DNA of 64,000 nucleotides from Patiria pectinifera. Its lineage: Eukaryota > Echinodermata > Asteroidea > Valvatida > Asterinidae. Position 1 is the stretch's first letter. Every line of letters begins with the position of its first letter. Where the stretch lies: contig CM057129.1 in NCBI GenBank assembly GCA_029964075.1, positions 22,869,430-22,933,429 of the forward strand, read 5' to 3'. Below are positions 11,701-21,743 of this stretch, one piece after another. The notes under the pieces were generated by a model. That model was not told where the DNA came from. It did no database searches and saw only the letters and a program-made list of their open reading frames with translations. The translations under genes were made by a program, and so were the position numbers.

Positions 11701-14700
11701 TTGAGGTGATGGGTTTGAAGTCTATTTCTGTAGTAGTCCTGTGTTCGTGAATTATGTGTTTTGGGTTGTTTTCGTTTTTTTTTGTTATCATTTATTAGCA
11801 GTCTTCTATCTTTATCTCAATAGTTTCTTGGGTATAATTATTTATGCCAGGTCTGCATATTGTTGATTTCACATTCAGTTACACATTTAAGCAATTTGTT
11901 TCACTTGTATAATTAGTGTAAATTCACATTTTGTTTATGCTATAATTGAGTAAACCTTTTGTCCTTCCGTTACCGTCCTTCCGTTACCAAATTATAATCT
12001 GCTTAAAACGTTGTAATTATATAACCGAAACACTTAAAGTCAAATGAAAGGCGGTATAGTATAGATAAAGCTTCAGGGATTCCATTTCCTACCTTTAAAA
12101 TATAATTGCCCCATAAAATTCACAGAGTTTTTGCAAAACGCGAGTAAGTTGGAAAACCCTTGTCCGTTTTACCGTCCTTCCGTTACCGACCTCATTAATA
12201 TTCATAATTCATAAACGAGAGGCATTCATGCCCTCCAAAAGTGTGGAAAATGAAAGTAGCATTATAGCTATACAATTGTGACATTTGTTTGCTGTAACTA
12301 TGAACAGTGTCTGTGATACATACACACATTTGAAATTTTGTTTAATGAGTGAAAACGTCCTTCCGTTACCGTGGAATTGCCCTCAAGTTATGGGTTGTAT
12401 AAAAGGGAAAAACAATGTTACTTTTGTGCTGCAGACTAAAGTTTGAGGAGACAAAATTGAAGGAAAAGTTTCTGTGTCTTTTTTTCCCCTGTCTTTTTTT
12501 TACTGAATGGGGTTGAATTTTTCTTTTCCATTTTGAGTACCCCTTACCCCAAGGTTGTTGTATGGCTGCTTTGATTCAGCTTGATCAAATACTTTTGAAG
12601 CAGTGAGATGCCAAAGTAGCCTCATGCCATATAAATGTGATGCGAGTGACAGTGGAATTGCCAAGTTACAGAATGTACACATGCGCATTACCCAAAATTC
12701 CTTGCAAACCCATGAAATATGCTATTAAAGGGAATGTACAACATTTGCTTTTGCTGCAATTTTCAGAAATAAATGGATTTGGAGGATTGGTATGTTATAG
12801 CAAATATTGTTACACTGACTTGTTTTACGTTGAAGGTTCGTAGATGCTGGAAAAACCAAGAAAACCAATCATATTCTTGTAGTCTGGTTCCCTGACCCCA
12901 CTTAAGATGAATCGGAGCAATTTATAGACTTTGGGGAATTGTAAGATCAGAGAATCAGTCTAGCAGACTTGTAGTCGTCACAGGTGTGTAATCGATTGCA
13001 AAGAAAATGCAGAAGAACTAAATATAAAAAAAATTAAGAGGACTTTTTGAAAAATGCCAGTTTTCTCCAACGCTGGTCGGCCGACCAGCGTTGGAAAAAT
13101 ACAGTTTTTCTTGAAAATGTCAGCACACCATGTACCAGGAGCCACAACTTTACAGGATGTTTTAGACTGTCATTCCCTAACAATCCAGTAAGATATTTCG
13201 TGATAATTTGATAATTTTGTTTTTTGATGTTTGCAAATGTTGTATCTTCCCTTTAAACCAATCCTTTAGAACTAACGTTTTTCAATATGTGAAAGTACAG
13301 CCATTGAATTGGGCCCCTGCTGTCTCCAGGCTCAGTCTACCCACCACCACAACAATTGCCGGTGTCTCCCTGAGAGCCAAAACATAAGGAAACACCCCCA
13401 CCAGTTTTTGCTAAATATTGCTCCTAGACTGAGTCATCAGGCCAAGAAAGTAACCCCAACTTCGGGATGAAAACCACAGCCCCTGGCCAGACAGTAATCT
13501 ATTAATAATGGAGAACACAGTTCTCTGTCTGAGCACATGAGCCGTGCAGTCTGAGTCAGCAGGGGGATAACAAATGTACATCTCAGGTGTCACGTTTTGC
13601 GGCAACGGGGCGAACAAGAAATGCAAGACATCAATTGACAAGAAGAAAATATGACAACCCGTTACTTCAGGCATGAGCTTCATTAAAAAAACATTATTTT
13701 GGCAGTGATTTCATACTGAATTATAATTACATGTATCTAGTTTAAAATCACAGTGTCAGGAAAAAAAAACAATGGGAAAAAAAAAACAATGTTTATTTAA
13801 CTTTTGACGTTTCAGTTTTGCTTGGAAGCAAAATACCAGAATAAACACTAAGTAGAATGTATACAGCTCTAATACAAAATCATTGAAAATTTATACCAAA
13901 CACATTGGTACATAAAGCCTGGTAGGTGTATACATTTTGTTACAGTACATGTAACAGTTAACACAGGTCTTTGAAAGAATGTAGTAATCCAGACTCCACT
14001 TCCTAGGTTGTGTACAAAGTCTATGGAGAGTCAAGAAGAAATACCGAAGTATTTTCTAACAAAATTGGAAATGTTTCTCAGTCCCAGATCCATGTCTTTT
14101 CAACATTTTTGAAATGATTGACCTCCACTGAGATGATAGGGCCTATATGAAGAAAAAAGTGGCGTCAGGATGCAACATTCTTTCCCATGTCTTATTTTGG
14201 CCAATTAAACAAAATTTACAAATTGAAATTCAGAAGAAGATCTCGATAAGAAAGCTCAGGACACAAAAACGTTAACACTTATTAAAGGCAAACATTCATT
14301 TTTTTAAAAATCCAGTGTGTAGATGTGAGGGAGACATGTATGTGAGGGACATGTGTATGTTTGATTTGATCTGATATTTTGATTTGATATTTGATTTGAT
14401 TTATTACCAAACATCATTCTTACAACAATGACAAATTAAAATTAATGTTTTATTTACATGTAATATGCAAACTAATGTAGGAAAGCTAAAGGTCAAACTT
14501 CTCACAATGTGTAGGCCTATTGGTTTTACATACTGTTACTATGTTCTGTTTATATTTGAACCAGGAACAATGTAATGTATCGTACATGTAGTTCATTTAG
14601 TTTCATATTCACAGAACTTGGGATGATGTGAAATTATTGATGAATTGTTCGAGTCATTCCACTGTTACAATAACACCCAAATTTTAAAGAACAAAAAAGT

Positions 14701-17700
14701 AACATTTTAAGACCTAAAAATAATGCTCTAATGAAGGAAACAATATGTTATTCTCAAACGGAACGTACACTTTGTAGACTTTGTATGTTCAATTAAATTT
14801 CAAGTAAATTAAGCCATCTCTTTTCCTCGATTTAACCCTAAGGCCAAAAAAAAAAGTCTCCGGTTTCTAGTATGGAGCTTGCCCAAAAAGTGGTGCGGCG
14901 ATGCGGCTTTTTTTTTTTTTACCTCCTTTTTTTTTGGCTTCAAATGTCGGCTGATGACTGCAAATGGTGCCCGACTAAACTTAGTGCAAATATATGGGGG
15001 TCCACAGAGGCCACATAAAGCTTATTCTCGATCATAACCCCATTTAAAAACACATTAAAATTGGGCAGCAGCAGGATTCCAGTCAAACCAGTGAGTTTGG
15101 CGGTTTTGAGACATTATCTTTTATTGAAAATTTTTTATTTTTATTTTGCCGAAGCGCATGGCTATGGCGACGCGCGCGCATACCAGAAACCGGAGACTTT
15201 ATTTTTTTGGCCTAACCACCCCAACCTTTCAAAATCCAACTGCATGTTTTGTTGGAATCTGTTGGAGTGAGTACTGCACTTGGACTGATTATACTTTACT
15301 TGGGATTAGACATACCACCATAATCGTAGTCCAACAGTTTGGGTGTTGAGTTACCATATGGTGTTGGAATTTGCAAGAGTGAGGAAGGTTCCTAGTAAAT
15401 CACTCAAGGGTAGTGGCAGTGCCAGACTCTAAACATTTTGGTGGCAAGGAAATATTTTTTGAGGGGGCAAGGAAATATTTTTTGAGGGGGCAAGGAAATA
15501 TTTGGGGGGACAGTCAATTGTATGGAAATAAGCCACTAGAGCAACTTAGAAGTGTAGTCGTTTTTATGAATGAGAAATGTATCAAACCACAGAATGGTGC
15601 ATAACAAATTTGTATAACAAATACATTGGCTGCACATTTCATGTACATGTAAATGCATGTGTGGCGTGTTTTGTCTACCAAAGTACCAATATTTATAATG
15701 CTTTCATTGGCCCAAAATGTGATCACGGAACCGATGATTCACTCTCTATCTTCAACTTGTTATGAATCTTAACAGCGAAGAAAACAACACAATTAATCTA
15801 TTTGTAGATAAAGTGTTGGAGGAAAACCCCTCCACTGCAGCGCCGCCACTGCTGAAGGGGTTGGGGATAATGCGCTGCGATTACTGATGAGGCAGTGTTG
15901 AATTTAAAGGGAATGTACAACATTTGCTTTTGCTGCAATTTTCAGAAATAAATGGATTTGGAGGATAAGTATGTTATAGCAAATATTGTCGAAATGACTT
16001 GTTTCACGTTTTGGGCTTGTCGATGCTGGAAAAACCAAGAAAATCATTCATTTTCTTGTAGTCTGGTTCCCTGACCCCACTTAAGATGAAACGGAGCAAT
16101 CATAACTTTAGGAAACTGTAAGGTCAGAGAACTTCAGTCTAGCAGGCTTTAGCCCTTCACAGGTGTATAATCAATTGCAAAGAAAACGCTTTGAAACTTT
16201 TTGAAAAATTAGCAGCAGTTTTTTCTTGAAGCCAGCCTTTTTTCCAATGCTGGTCGGTCGAAATCAGCTTGAAAAATACAATTTTTCTTGAAAATGACAG
16301 CACACCAGGAGCCACAATTTTACAGGATGCTTTAGACTGTCATTCCCTAACAATCTAGTGAGGTATTTCGTGAATATTTGATCATTTCGTTTTGTGATGT
16401 TTGCAAATGTTGTATCTTCCCTTTAAGTCCTTTTCCGAGTCCACAAGAATTTTGAATTGTGGCCTTCCATTGCAAATCAAGCATAAGAACTCATGCCACA
16501 TGATGTTTATGTTGCTGACTGGATGGATACATTAGCTGAGACGTGATATGTTTGGACAGACAGCTGACACACCATCCATGTATGCAAGACATTGAAGACA
16601 TTTTTGCAGCAGGATTTGGGCTTGGACTTGGGCACAAGTCCTTCTGAAAACACTTGGACATTTTCAGAATACATGTACGGTGTTTCTTTTATCATGGAGG
16701 AAGGATTAGCGCCTTTTATGTATAAATACTGGGCTTTCTATCCATGATAAAAAGCTCACATTCTTGCAGCCATGCAAGCTGTTATTATTTCTGTTGTTGG
16801 ACTCAAAAAGAGGACCTCAATACACTGCATCATGGTACATGTATCATGACTATCGTCATACGATACTGCCATCCATTTAGCCCAGCTATCTAGACTCATG
16901 CCGTAGCTGACAACTGATCCTACCGGAGCCAACACTGCAAAGGATGCTTGGAAATATCTGGCCCCTATGGTATACATTGTAGCTCTCCCAGCATGTTGTC
17001 TCTGGATAATCACCCCAGTGCAAGCACAGGATTAACCCACAAACATTTTCCTCCTCTTTTCCTGAGAGATGCCATATTGTTTGGATGGCGACTGATAAAA
17101 ACTCCTTTCATCAGACAGACTGGGAACATGATGGGAGGTTTCAATCAACGATAAGAGACTCCTCGGCAGCTTCCGTAATTGAAAAAAAGGGGGGGGGGCT
17201 GTCATATACTCTACAGTGTGTAATTATCCCACTGGGAACTTCCAACAATGTATACTGTACACATACATGAATTGGACCTAAAGGCCACTTGTCATTTCAA
17301 TGCCATTCCTAGTTTGTGATAAAACAATATTTTGTTGAGCAATTAAATCCAAGAACAATCCTACAGGGTTAGTTTACAGAAGGTTCTGTAAATGGAATAC
17401 ATTTACACTATGAACAAGTGGATTCCTTGAAATTTATTGTGTTGTAATTGCTGTAGCCATGTTGGGGTTTTTTTTCTTTCCAAGTTTCATTTATTTCTCC
17501 TTTCCTCAAACAACTGAAAACTGACATCAAACACATCTTTTTACACACTTTTTTTAATTACTGAATTGTTAATTATTCGTAATTAATTGGTTTTGTTTTA
17601 TGACTATTTTTATCTTTCTTTCTTAATTTTTTTTAAAATTGTACAGTGCTTTATGACGTCTTCATTACACGGAAAGGTTTTTTTTTTTAAATAATTAATA

Positions 17701-20700
17701 TAATTTTCATTAAACTGCATATCTCAACAGTTCTTCTCTATGTAGTTCGTACAAATTCAACAAAATATTTTAAAACAAAACGCACTGGTAGTGCTCATAG
17801 CAAACACAGTTTGCTTTGGACTCAAACTAAGCTTTGCTAAGTCTAGCCTGATCACTGAAAGCATATATGTATCTACACGTATAATATGCCAGAGCGCACG
17901 GCCTTCATGTACAGTACATTGTATACGCCTACATACTGTGCATGACATGATTGAGATACTTGTGTTGGGACAAGTAACCTTTGATAAGATAAATAAAGCT
18001 ATCTACTACAAGTCTTGACATTCCTGCCCACAAAGGGTAGCCTGTCTACACATGTCATGTGGGTGGTGGAGGTATCGAGGCTCCATGAGTTGCTGTGTGC
18101 TAAGCAGCGTTCAAGATTCATCTCGGGACAGCTCTCCAGTTCAAGATTCAAATACAATACTTCTTTCTATATCATCCCCCCCCCCCCCACTTGTTTCAAA
18201 ATTAACAGATACCGCACTTGTACATTGTACCCAACTGAGAGTCCCAAAAAAATGTTCAATGTATGTGGTGCAATGTAACCCGACCTACCATGATTTTTTT
18301 TTGCGGCCAATTAAATTGCTGATCCCAAATTGCCGATCTCAAAATGCCACATACCGGTCATATCCCTAACCCCCTAGTACTTCCTCAGGGGAACCCTGCT
18401 AAATCCAACAGAGTCCAACCGGACTTTTCTGTTCAATGTGCCTCATTTTCAGTAGTCTGCTGAATCCAATGGAGTTCAGTTGGCTGCTGAATCCAACATT
18501 TTGCATCAGGAATGTACACAAGGGGTTAACTGCTCAATCCAACAGGCTCTATCGGGTATGAGACAAAGTTGGATCCTGTTGGATTCAGCAGGGTTAGGGT
18601 TAGGCCAAAATTTAAAATAAAGTATATTTTGAAATAAAAAAAAGTCTGCGCTATGCAATTTGTGTGTGTGGGTGTGACTTATTGGTTAATTGAATAATTT
18701 AATACATTAATTAAAATGATAACTGTTACAGGATACTAAAGTAAAATAGAGAGTAAGACCGATAGACAATTGTTGGGGCGGAGCGTTGCCAAAATTGTTT
18801 ACCGTCAGGGCATTTTTATATTACAAAATGAATAATCAATGTTCCCCAAAATACAATTTTTAGATCAGTGTGTACATTGAACCATGTACATTAGCCACAA
18901 AAAGAATAGGCCTACAATTCCTCATCTGAAATGTGCATATTTCCTTCAACTGAAATGCAAGCTGTGTGTAGTTGATACTCTTCTTCCTATTTTTATTACA
19001 ACACTGTCAAGGGATAAATATGTCACTCTCCATGAAGATGAAAGAGCCATCTTCAAAAACAGAAACCAAGTACACATATTTATGTTTCATCAAAACAGCA
19101 GATGGAGCCATCTACACAAGTAATTCTACCTCCATGGTCTGTTAAACCCTAGCCCAAATCAAAACGATCGCCCAATGTTTGAAAACACGGAAAGGCTGCA
19201 GTAAATCAAAATCAATGTTTTTATAACATTCCCTGGTACATTATAAATGTTCACAGTAAAGCCTGATACTGTGAATAGCGTTGGGTGGCCTATAAAACCA
19301 AAGGTCCATGAAATTGACGGAATATTCAGGCCTGGTATAATTCTTAGATACTGGTTTTTAGTCATAAAACTGACATAATTTGTAATTGTCAATATGTGCT
19401 ACCAAAGTGCCAAAGTACAGAAACAAGAGCCCCTTTGTTTTGGGTCAAACAGACAGTCAAATACGATATATTTTTGTTTTTTAACAAATAAAATTATCTC
19501 TGGACTACATGTAGATACAATACTATCATTTAACATCTTTCACCTTTGTTCAATGAGATCATTTTAGTGACAACTCTGATATTCACAATACAAAGGGTAT
19601 GCCGAACACAACACGGTCTCTGTGAACAAAATAATCATTTCTTTTGTACAGTGTATCACAGCGTGGCTTCAATTTTCCATAAATGGGGGGGGGGGGAGGA
19701 ACACCCTCCAATTATTGTTTTCGCTGGTTTCACGCTGAATTTGATACTCAACAAAAGGGTCTGGCTGAACGCTGATTGGAACTGTATGGGTTGGGTTGCA
19801 GGATGCATGTATACGTATATTATCACTGGCAATGGATGAATGATAACAGACAAAGATTTCCTTTTCTTTGCTGGAAGGTTGAAAGCCTTGTGGGGTCAAG
19901 GTTAGGGGTTGTCCAGTTTTTTCATAACACTAAAACTGTGGAGGAGGAAAGGGCCATTGGGGCCTGCCATTTTGATTAGATTTTTGTCCATGATTGTGTC
20001 CTTGCAGACAATGTGTTAGCTGGCTAGTGTAGGTGTTGGCAGCGTGGGGTTAGTGTACAAATACACAATGGTGGACGTGGGTGGTTCTTAATTGAACCAA
20101 TGCTGAGGGGAAGTTAGACATCCATATTTGGGGCTGACAAGGGTCAATTGCCTTTTAGAACAATTATGTTTCTTACAAAGTACATGTATGCATTAAACAC
20201 AGAATGCCAAGAATGGGTACTCAAATAAAAGGAGTGGGTTGCATTTTGTGGCCCAAAAGAGTAGACGGTTTTAGAATTAATTTGACAAGAAACATTCGTT
20301 TTGGTTTAAACTGTTGATCACTCTTCACTTATATAGAATGTCAGTAATATTTATCGAGACCCATGCTACTTTGGTCAATAATTCCCTTTTTTTTTGTCTT
20401 CCATGAATGAAACATGTCGTTTTTTTTTGCAGTTTAATCACTCAAAGATATACATATATGTAATTTTTTTGTAATACACCTAACCAGAATTGACGATCTA
20501 CTACATGTTCATTGAAAAACATTTAAAAGACTTTGCCAAAGTCATAGTCAATAAGTGATAGGTTTGAGGTACAACGTAACACCATGTGGAAGTATCTCTT
20601 TTGTGAGTATGTGTGGTTCTGAAGAGAACCTATTGGATTAACTCGACGTTTCGAACAGTATGCTCCTTCGTCATCAGGAGTAACGAACAGAGCATACTGT

Positions 20701-21743
20701 TCAAAACATCGAGTTAAACCAATAGGTTCTCTTCAGAACCACACATACTCACAAAAGAGATACTTCCACACGGTGTTACCGCAAACCTCTCACTTATTGA
20801 TCTTTCCCCCATGCAAACCCTCAAGTCTCAATCATAGTAAAAAGGAAAAAAGTAAAATTATTTCCATGAATGACCTACCTCCAGTACTGGTCCTGCACCT
20901 AACAGTGTCTGCTCCACCCCACTGGCATGCCCTTTCCGACTCAACGCAGTCAGGTGATGTATCAATAAGTTGGTACTCTCTGTTTTTCCCGATCCGCTTT
21001 CTCCCGAGATGACAATGCACTGGTTGCGTTTGTCCTCCAACATGGTGTGGAACGCCGAATCGGCGATGGCAAAGATGTGCGGGGGCAGCTCCCCAAGACT
21101 GTGGTTCTGGTAGAGATTGACATACTTTGGATTATAGATGGGGAAGAACTTGAAAGGGTTGACAGCTATGAGTATGGATCCCACATAAGTGTAGATTTTG
21201 CCCTGGCGGAAGCGAGTGGCCAAGTTGCCCAGAAGAGTCTTCTCGTTAAGGTCCGGGAGGTTGCACAAGTCATGGTACTCCTTATCCGAGGAGGGATGCG
21301 GGAAGAAGTTACTGACAAAGGAGTCGATGGTGTGGTAGTCCGAGGCATTGGAGACCCGGCTGGACAGAGTGTCGTGCATGCTGCGCAAGAAGAAGCGGTA
21401 GTTGGTGTAGTAGTAGGGAGCCTCCGATTCGTCGTCTGAGAGGACCTTGGGCCAGAGAAGCTGCAGTTTGACCGGGTATTCCTCCGGATCCAGCTGCCGT
21501 TCCTTACAGCTCTGGCCAGACTCCTCGCAGACCTCGGCCAAGTTGTAGCGCTCCTGGTGGTTGTTGGTCAGGTTCAGCTTGGCCAGGACCAGCCGGAGGG
21601 CCTCGGCGGTGGTAGTCTGCTTGGTGGCCTCGATGGAGACCCAGCCCCGCTCAGGGCACACCGAGCCCGGATGCACACGCACTCTGTACACTGTGTTGTC
21701 TACTTCGCAGTCTTGACTCATTTTAGCAGACAGCTAAATGCAC
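2677..21743 (-). CDS. MYO9: Unconventional myosin IX, 5' part of gene (two coding exons)
   Basis: Myosin IX is a single-headed, actin-based motor that carries a RhoGAP domain in its tail and so links actin movement to Rho inactivation in the cytoplasm. Only the N-terminus is here. Exon 1 encodes 281 residues: a Ras-associating-like domain (about residues 8-95), a linker, then the start of the motor (from about 150) with [14 protein letters not shown] and the P-loop GESGSGKT at 240-247. Exon 2 adds 31 residues with switch I (NNNSSRFGK). The RA-plus-motor order and the wording of the motor fit vertebrate MYO9A/B closely, and no other myosin class begins this way. The intron between the exons is 18.1 kb and is packed with transposons. 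Later exons, including IQ, C1 and RhoGAP regions, must lie left of position 1. A 5' UTR splice acceptor is likely at 21744, where a pyrimidine-rich tract ends in CTGTAG. Confidence 0.93.
3216..3553. mobile_element. Short repeat with CCCTAACCC-like inverted ends, copy 1
   Basis: It begins ATTAACCCTAAC and ends GTTAGGGTTAAT, a perfect 12-bp inverted terminal repeat. The interior is a degenerate array of TCCTGAATCC, AATCCACCAGTG and similar pieces. A second element at 18365-18606 has the same kind of ends and interior (AATCCAACAGAGTCC). Target duplication is unclear. Confidence 0.55.
4492..5200. mobile_element. hAT-type short element with GAGTCC arrays
   Basis: Terminal inverted repeats begin CAGACTTGTAT on both ends and the element is flanked by a perfect 8-bp target duplication AGGCTTTA (4484-4491 and 5201-5208). 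An 8-bp duplication and CA-starting ends are hAT hallmarks. Just inside each end is a long array of the hexamer GAGTCC and its variants (about 4505-4640 and 5030-5180), in opposite senses, around a 390-bp unique core. There is no transposase, so it is non-autonomous. Confidence 0.85.
5209..7437. other. Intronic sequence without recognised genes
   Basis: Part of myosin IX intron 1. It is AT-rich with scattered TACATGTA runs. None of the reading frames shows a recognisable domain or flanking splice signals. Confidence 0.6.
7446..7722. mobile_element. hAT-type short element nested in an older repeat
   Basis: The ends CATGGGCGTCGC and GCGACGCCCATG form a 12-bp inverted repeat, flanked by the 8-bp target duplication ACAACTTA (7438-7445 and 7723-7730). 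The interior is C- and T-rich and non-coding. The surrounding repeat also occurs near 33400 and 45530 without this insert (GTACGCACGACTTATTTATC at 33400), which supports the insertion reading. Confidence 0.85.
8651..8926 (-). other. Unassigned 91-codon reading frame
   Basis: The frame reads [20 protein letters not shown] and so on, with a plausible amphipathic composition and a leucine-rich middle. I do not recognise it, and it has no clear splice sites or repeat context. It lies inside the myosin IX intron on the same strand. It could be a small exon of an alternative transcript, a retrocopy fragment or chance. Confidence 0.2.
9533..9804. repeat. Minisatellite with inverted ends
   Basis: Four imperfect tandem copies of a 41-44 bp unit starting ATACCATTCAGCCTCAATCC lie at about 9616-9775. 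The whole stretch is bracketed by a perfect 19-bp inverted pair, CCTCAATCCTCCAAAATCC at 9533-9551 and its reverse complement at 9786-9804. Confidence 0.75.
9915..12664. mobile_element. Related TIR element interrupted by copy B
   Basis: TTGGGTAATTCCAC begins at 9915 and GTGGAATTGCCAA lies at about 12652-12664. They form an inverted pair that resembles the ends of the 1.97 kb element, with one or two differences. Between them sits the complete copy B with its own target duplication, so an older relative of about 770 bp was probably split by a younger one. There is no coding capacity. Confidence 0.5.
10408..12382 (+). mobile_element. 1.97 kb TIR element, copy B (complete)
   Basis: The element has 12-bp inverted ends GGGCAATTCCAC/GTGGAATTGCCC and a 4-bp flanking duplication TCAA (10404-10407, 12383-12386). 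It is the inverted partner of 1-1743. The 14-bp motif GTCCTTCCGTTACC occurs on the minus or plus strand at 10769, 10935, 10954, 10968 (one mismatch), 11961, 11975, 12173 and 12357, the last directly abutting the right terminal repeat. No transposase is visible. The superfamily is uncertain. Confidence 0.85.
12729..13252. mobile_element. TTAA-flanked short element, copy 1
   Basis: The inverted ends AGGGAATGTACAACATTTGC / GCAAATGTTGTATCTTCCCT are nearly perfect and flanked by TTAA (12725-12728, 13253-13256), the piggyBac-type target site. A perfect 24-bp palindrome centred on GGTCGGCCGACC lies near 13083. Copy 2 is at 15908-16422 in the same orientation. Confidence 0.82.
13257..14838. other. 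Intronic sequence without recognised genes
   Basis: Myosin IX intron 1. It contains a 90-codon minus-strand frame (13411-13683) that matches nothing I know, plus AT-rich sequence and a short GATTTGATATTTGATTTGAT tract near 14360-14400. I see no supported feature. Confidence 0.55.
14842..15212. mobile_element. Short TIR element with TAA duplication (Harbinger-like)
   Basis: It starts GGCCAAAAAAAAAAGTCTCC and ends with the near reverse complement (GGAGACTTTATTTTTTTGGCC). It is flanked by TAA on both sides (14839-14841, 15213-15215). A 3-bp TWA duplication is typical of PIF/Harbinger elements. It has no coding sequence. Confidence 0.72.
15908..16422. mobile_element. TTAA-flanked short element, copy 2
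   Basis: The ends and size match 12729-13252, with TTAA at 15904-15907 and 16423-16426. Divergence from copy 1 is visible throughout, and the central palindrome is degraded here. This marks two separate insertions, not a recent local duplication. Confidence 0.82.
16427..18364. other. Intronic sequence without recognised genes
   Basis: Myosin IX intron 1. Unique-looking AT-rich sequence with T-runs (17460-17700) and a C-run at 18177-18189. No exon or repeat end is supported. Confidence 0.55.
18365..18606. mobile_element. Short repeat with CCCTAACCC-like inverted ends, copy 2
   Basis: It begins CCCTAACCCCC and ends GGGTTAGGG. The inside is made of TCCAACAGAGTCC, GGATTCAGCAGGG and similar pieces, and also resembles a fold-back of itself. 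It matches the style of 3216-3553 but is shorter. Confidence 0.5.
18607..20547. other. Intronic sequence without recognised genes
   Basis: Myosin IX intron 1 near exon 1. AT-rich, with a G-run at 19685-19697. No supported feature. Confidence 0.5.
20548..20803. repeat. Large imperfect palindrome
   Basis: The left arm (AGTCAATAAGTGATAGG onward) and the right arm (ending CCTCTCACTTATTGATC) are inverted copies over about 110 bases each. They meet around CATCAGGAGTAACG near 20680. The arms include GTGGAAGTATCTCTTTTGTG and TCTGAAGAGAACCTATTGG. This could be two inverted fragments of one repeat or a foldback element. It ends about 75 bases from the donor of myosin exon 1. Confidence 0.75.
20879..21721 (-). 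CDS. MYO9: Myosin IX coding exon 1 (RA domain, P-loop)
   Basis: The ATG at 21719-21721 opens [20 protein letters not shown]. Read to the donor, the exon gives 281 codons and stops after GAGPVLE, where CTGGAG is followed by GTAGGT (phase 0). This is exactly where vertebrate MYO9 proteins continue with AFGNAKT, which is encoded by exon 2. Motor landmarks in order: [20 protein letters not shown] (about 175-194), HIFAIAD (about 215-221), GESGSGKT (240-247). All P-loop residues needed for ATP binding are present. Confidence 0.95.

Noticed and set aside
20630-20715. Hammerhead-ribozyme-like phrase CTGATGA...GAAAC on the minus strand
   Set aside because: The base after CTGATGA and the base before GAAAC are both C, so stem II lacks its closing pair, and no stem III can be formed before GTC.
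21047-21439. 130-codon plus-strand frame opposite myosin exon 1
   Set aside because: Mirror of a conserved coding exon; no independent signal.
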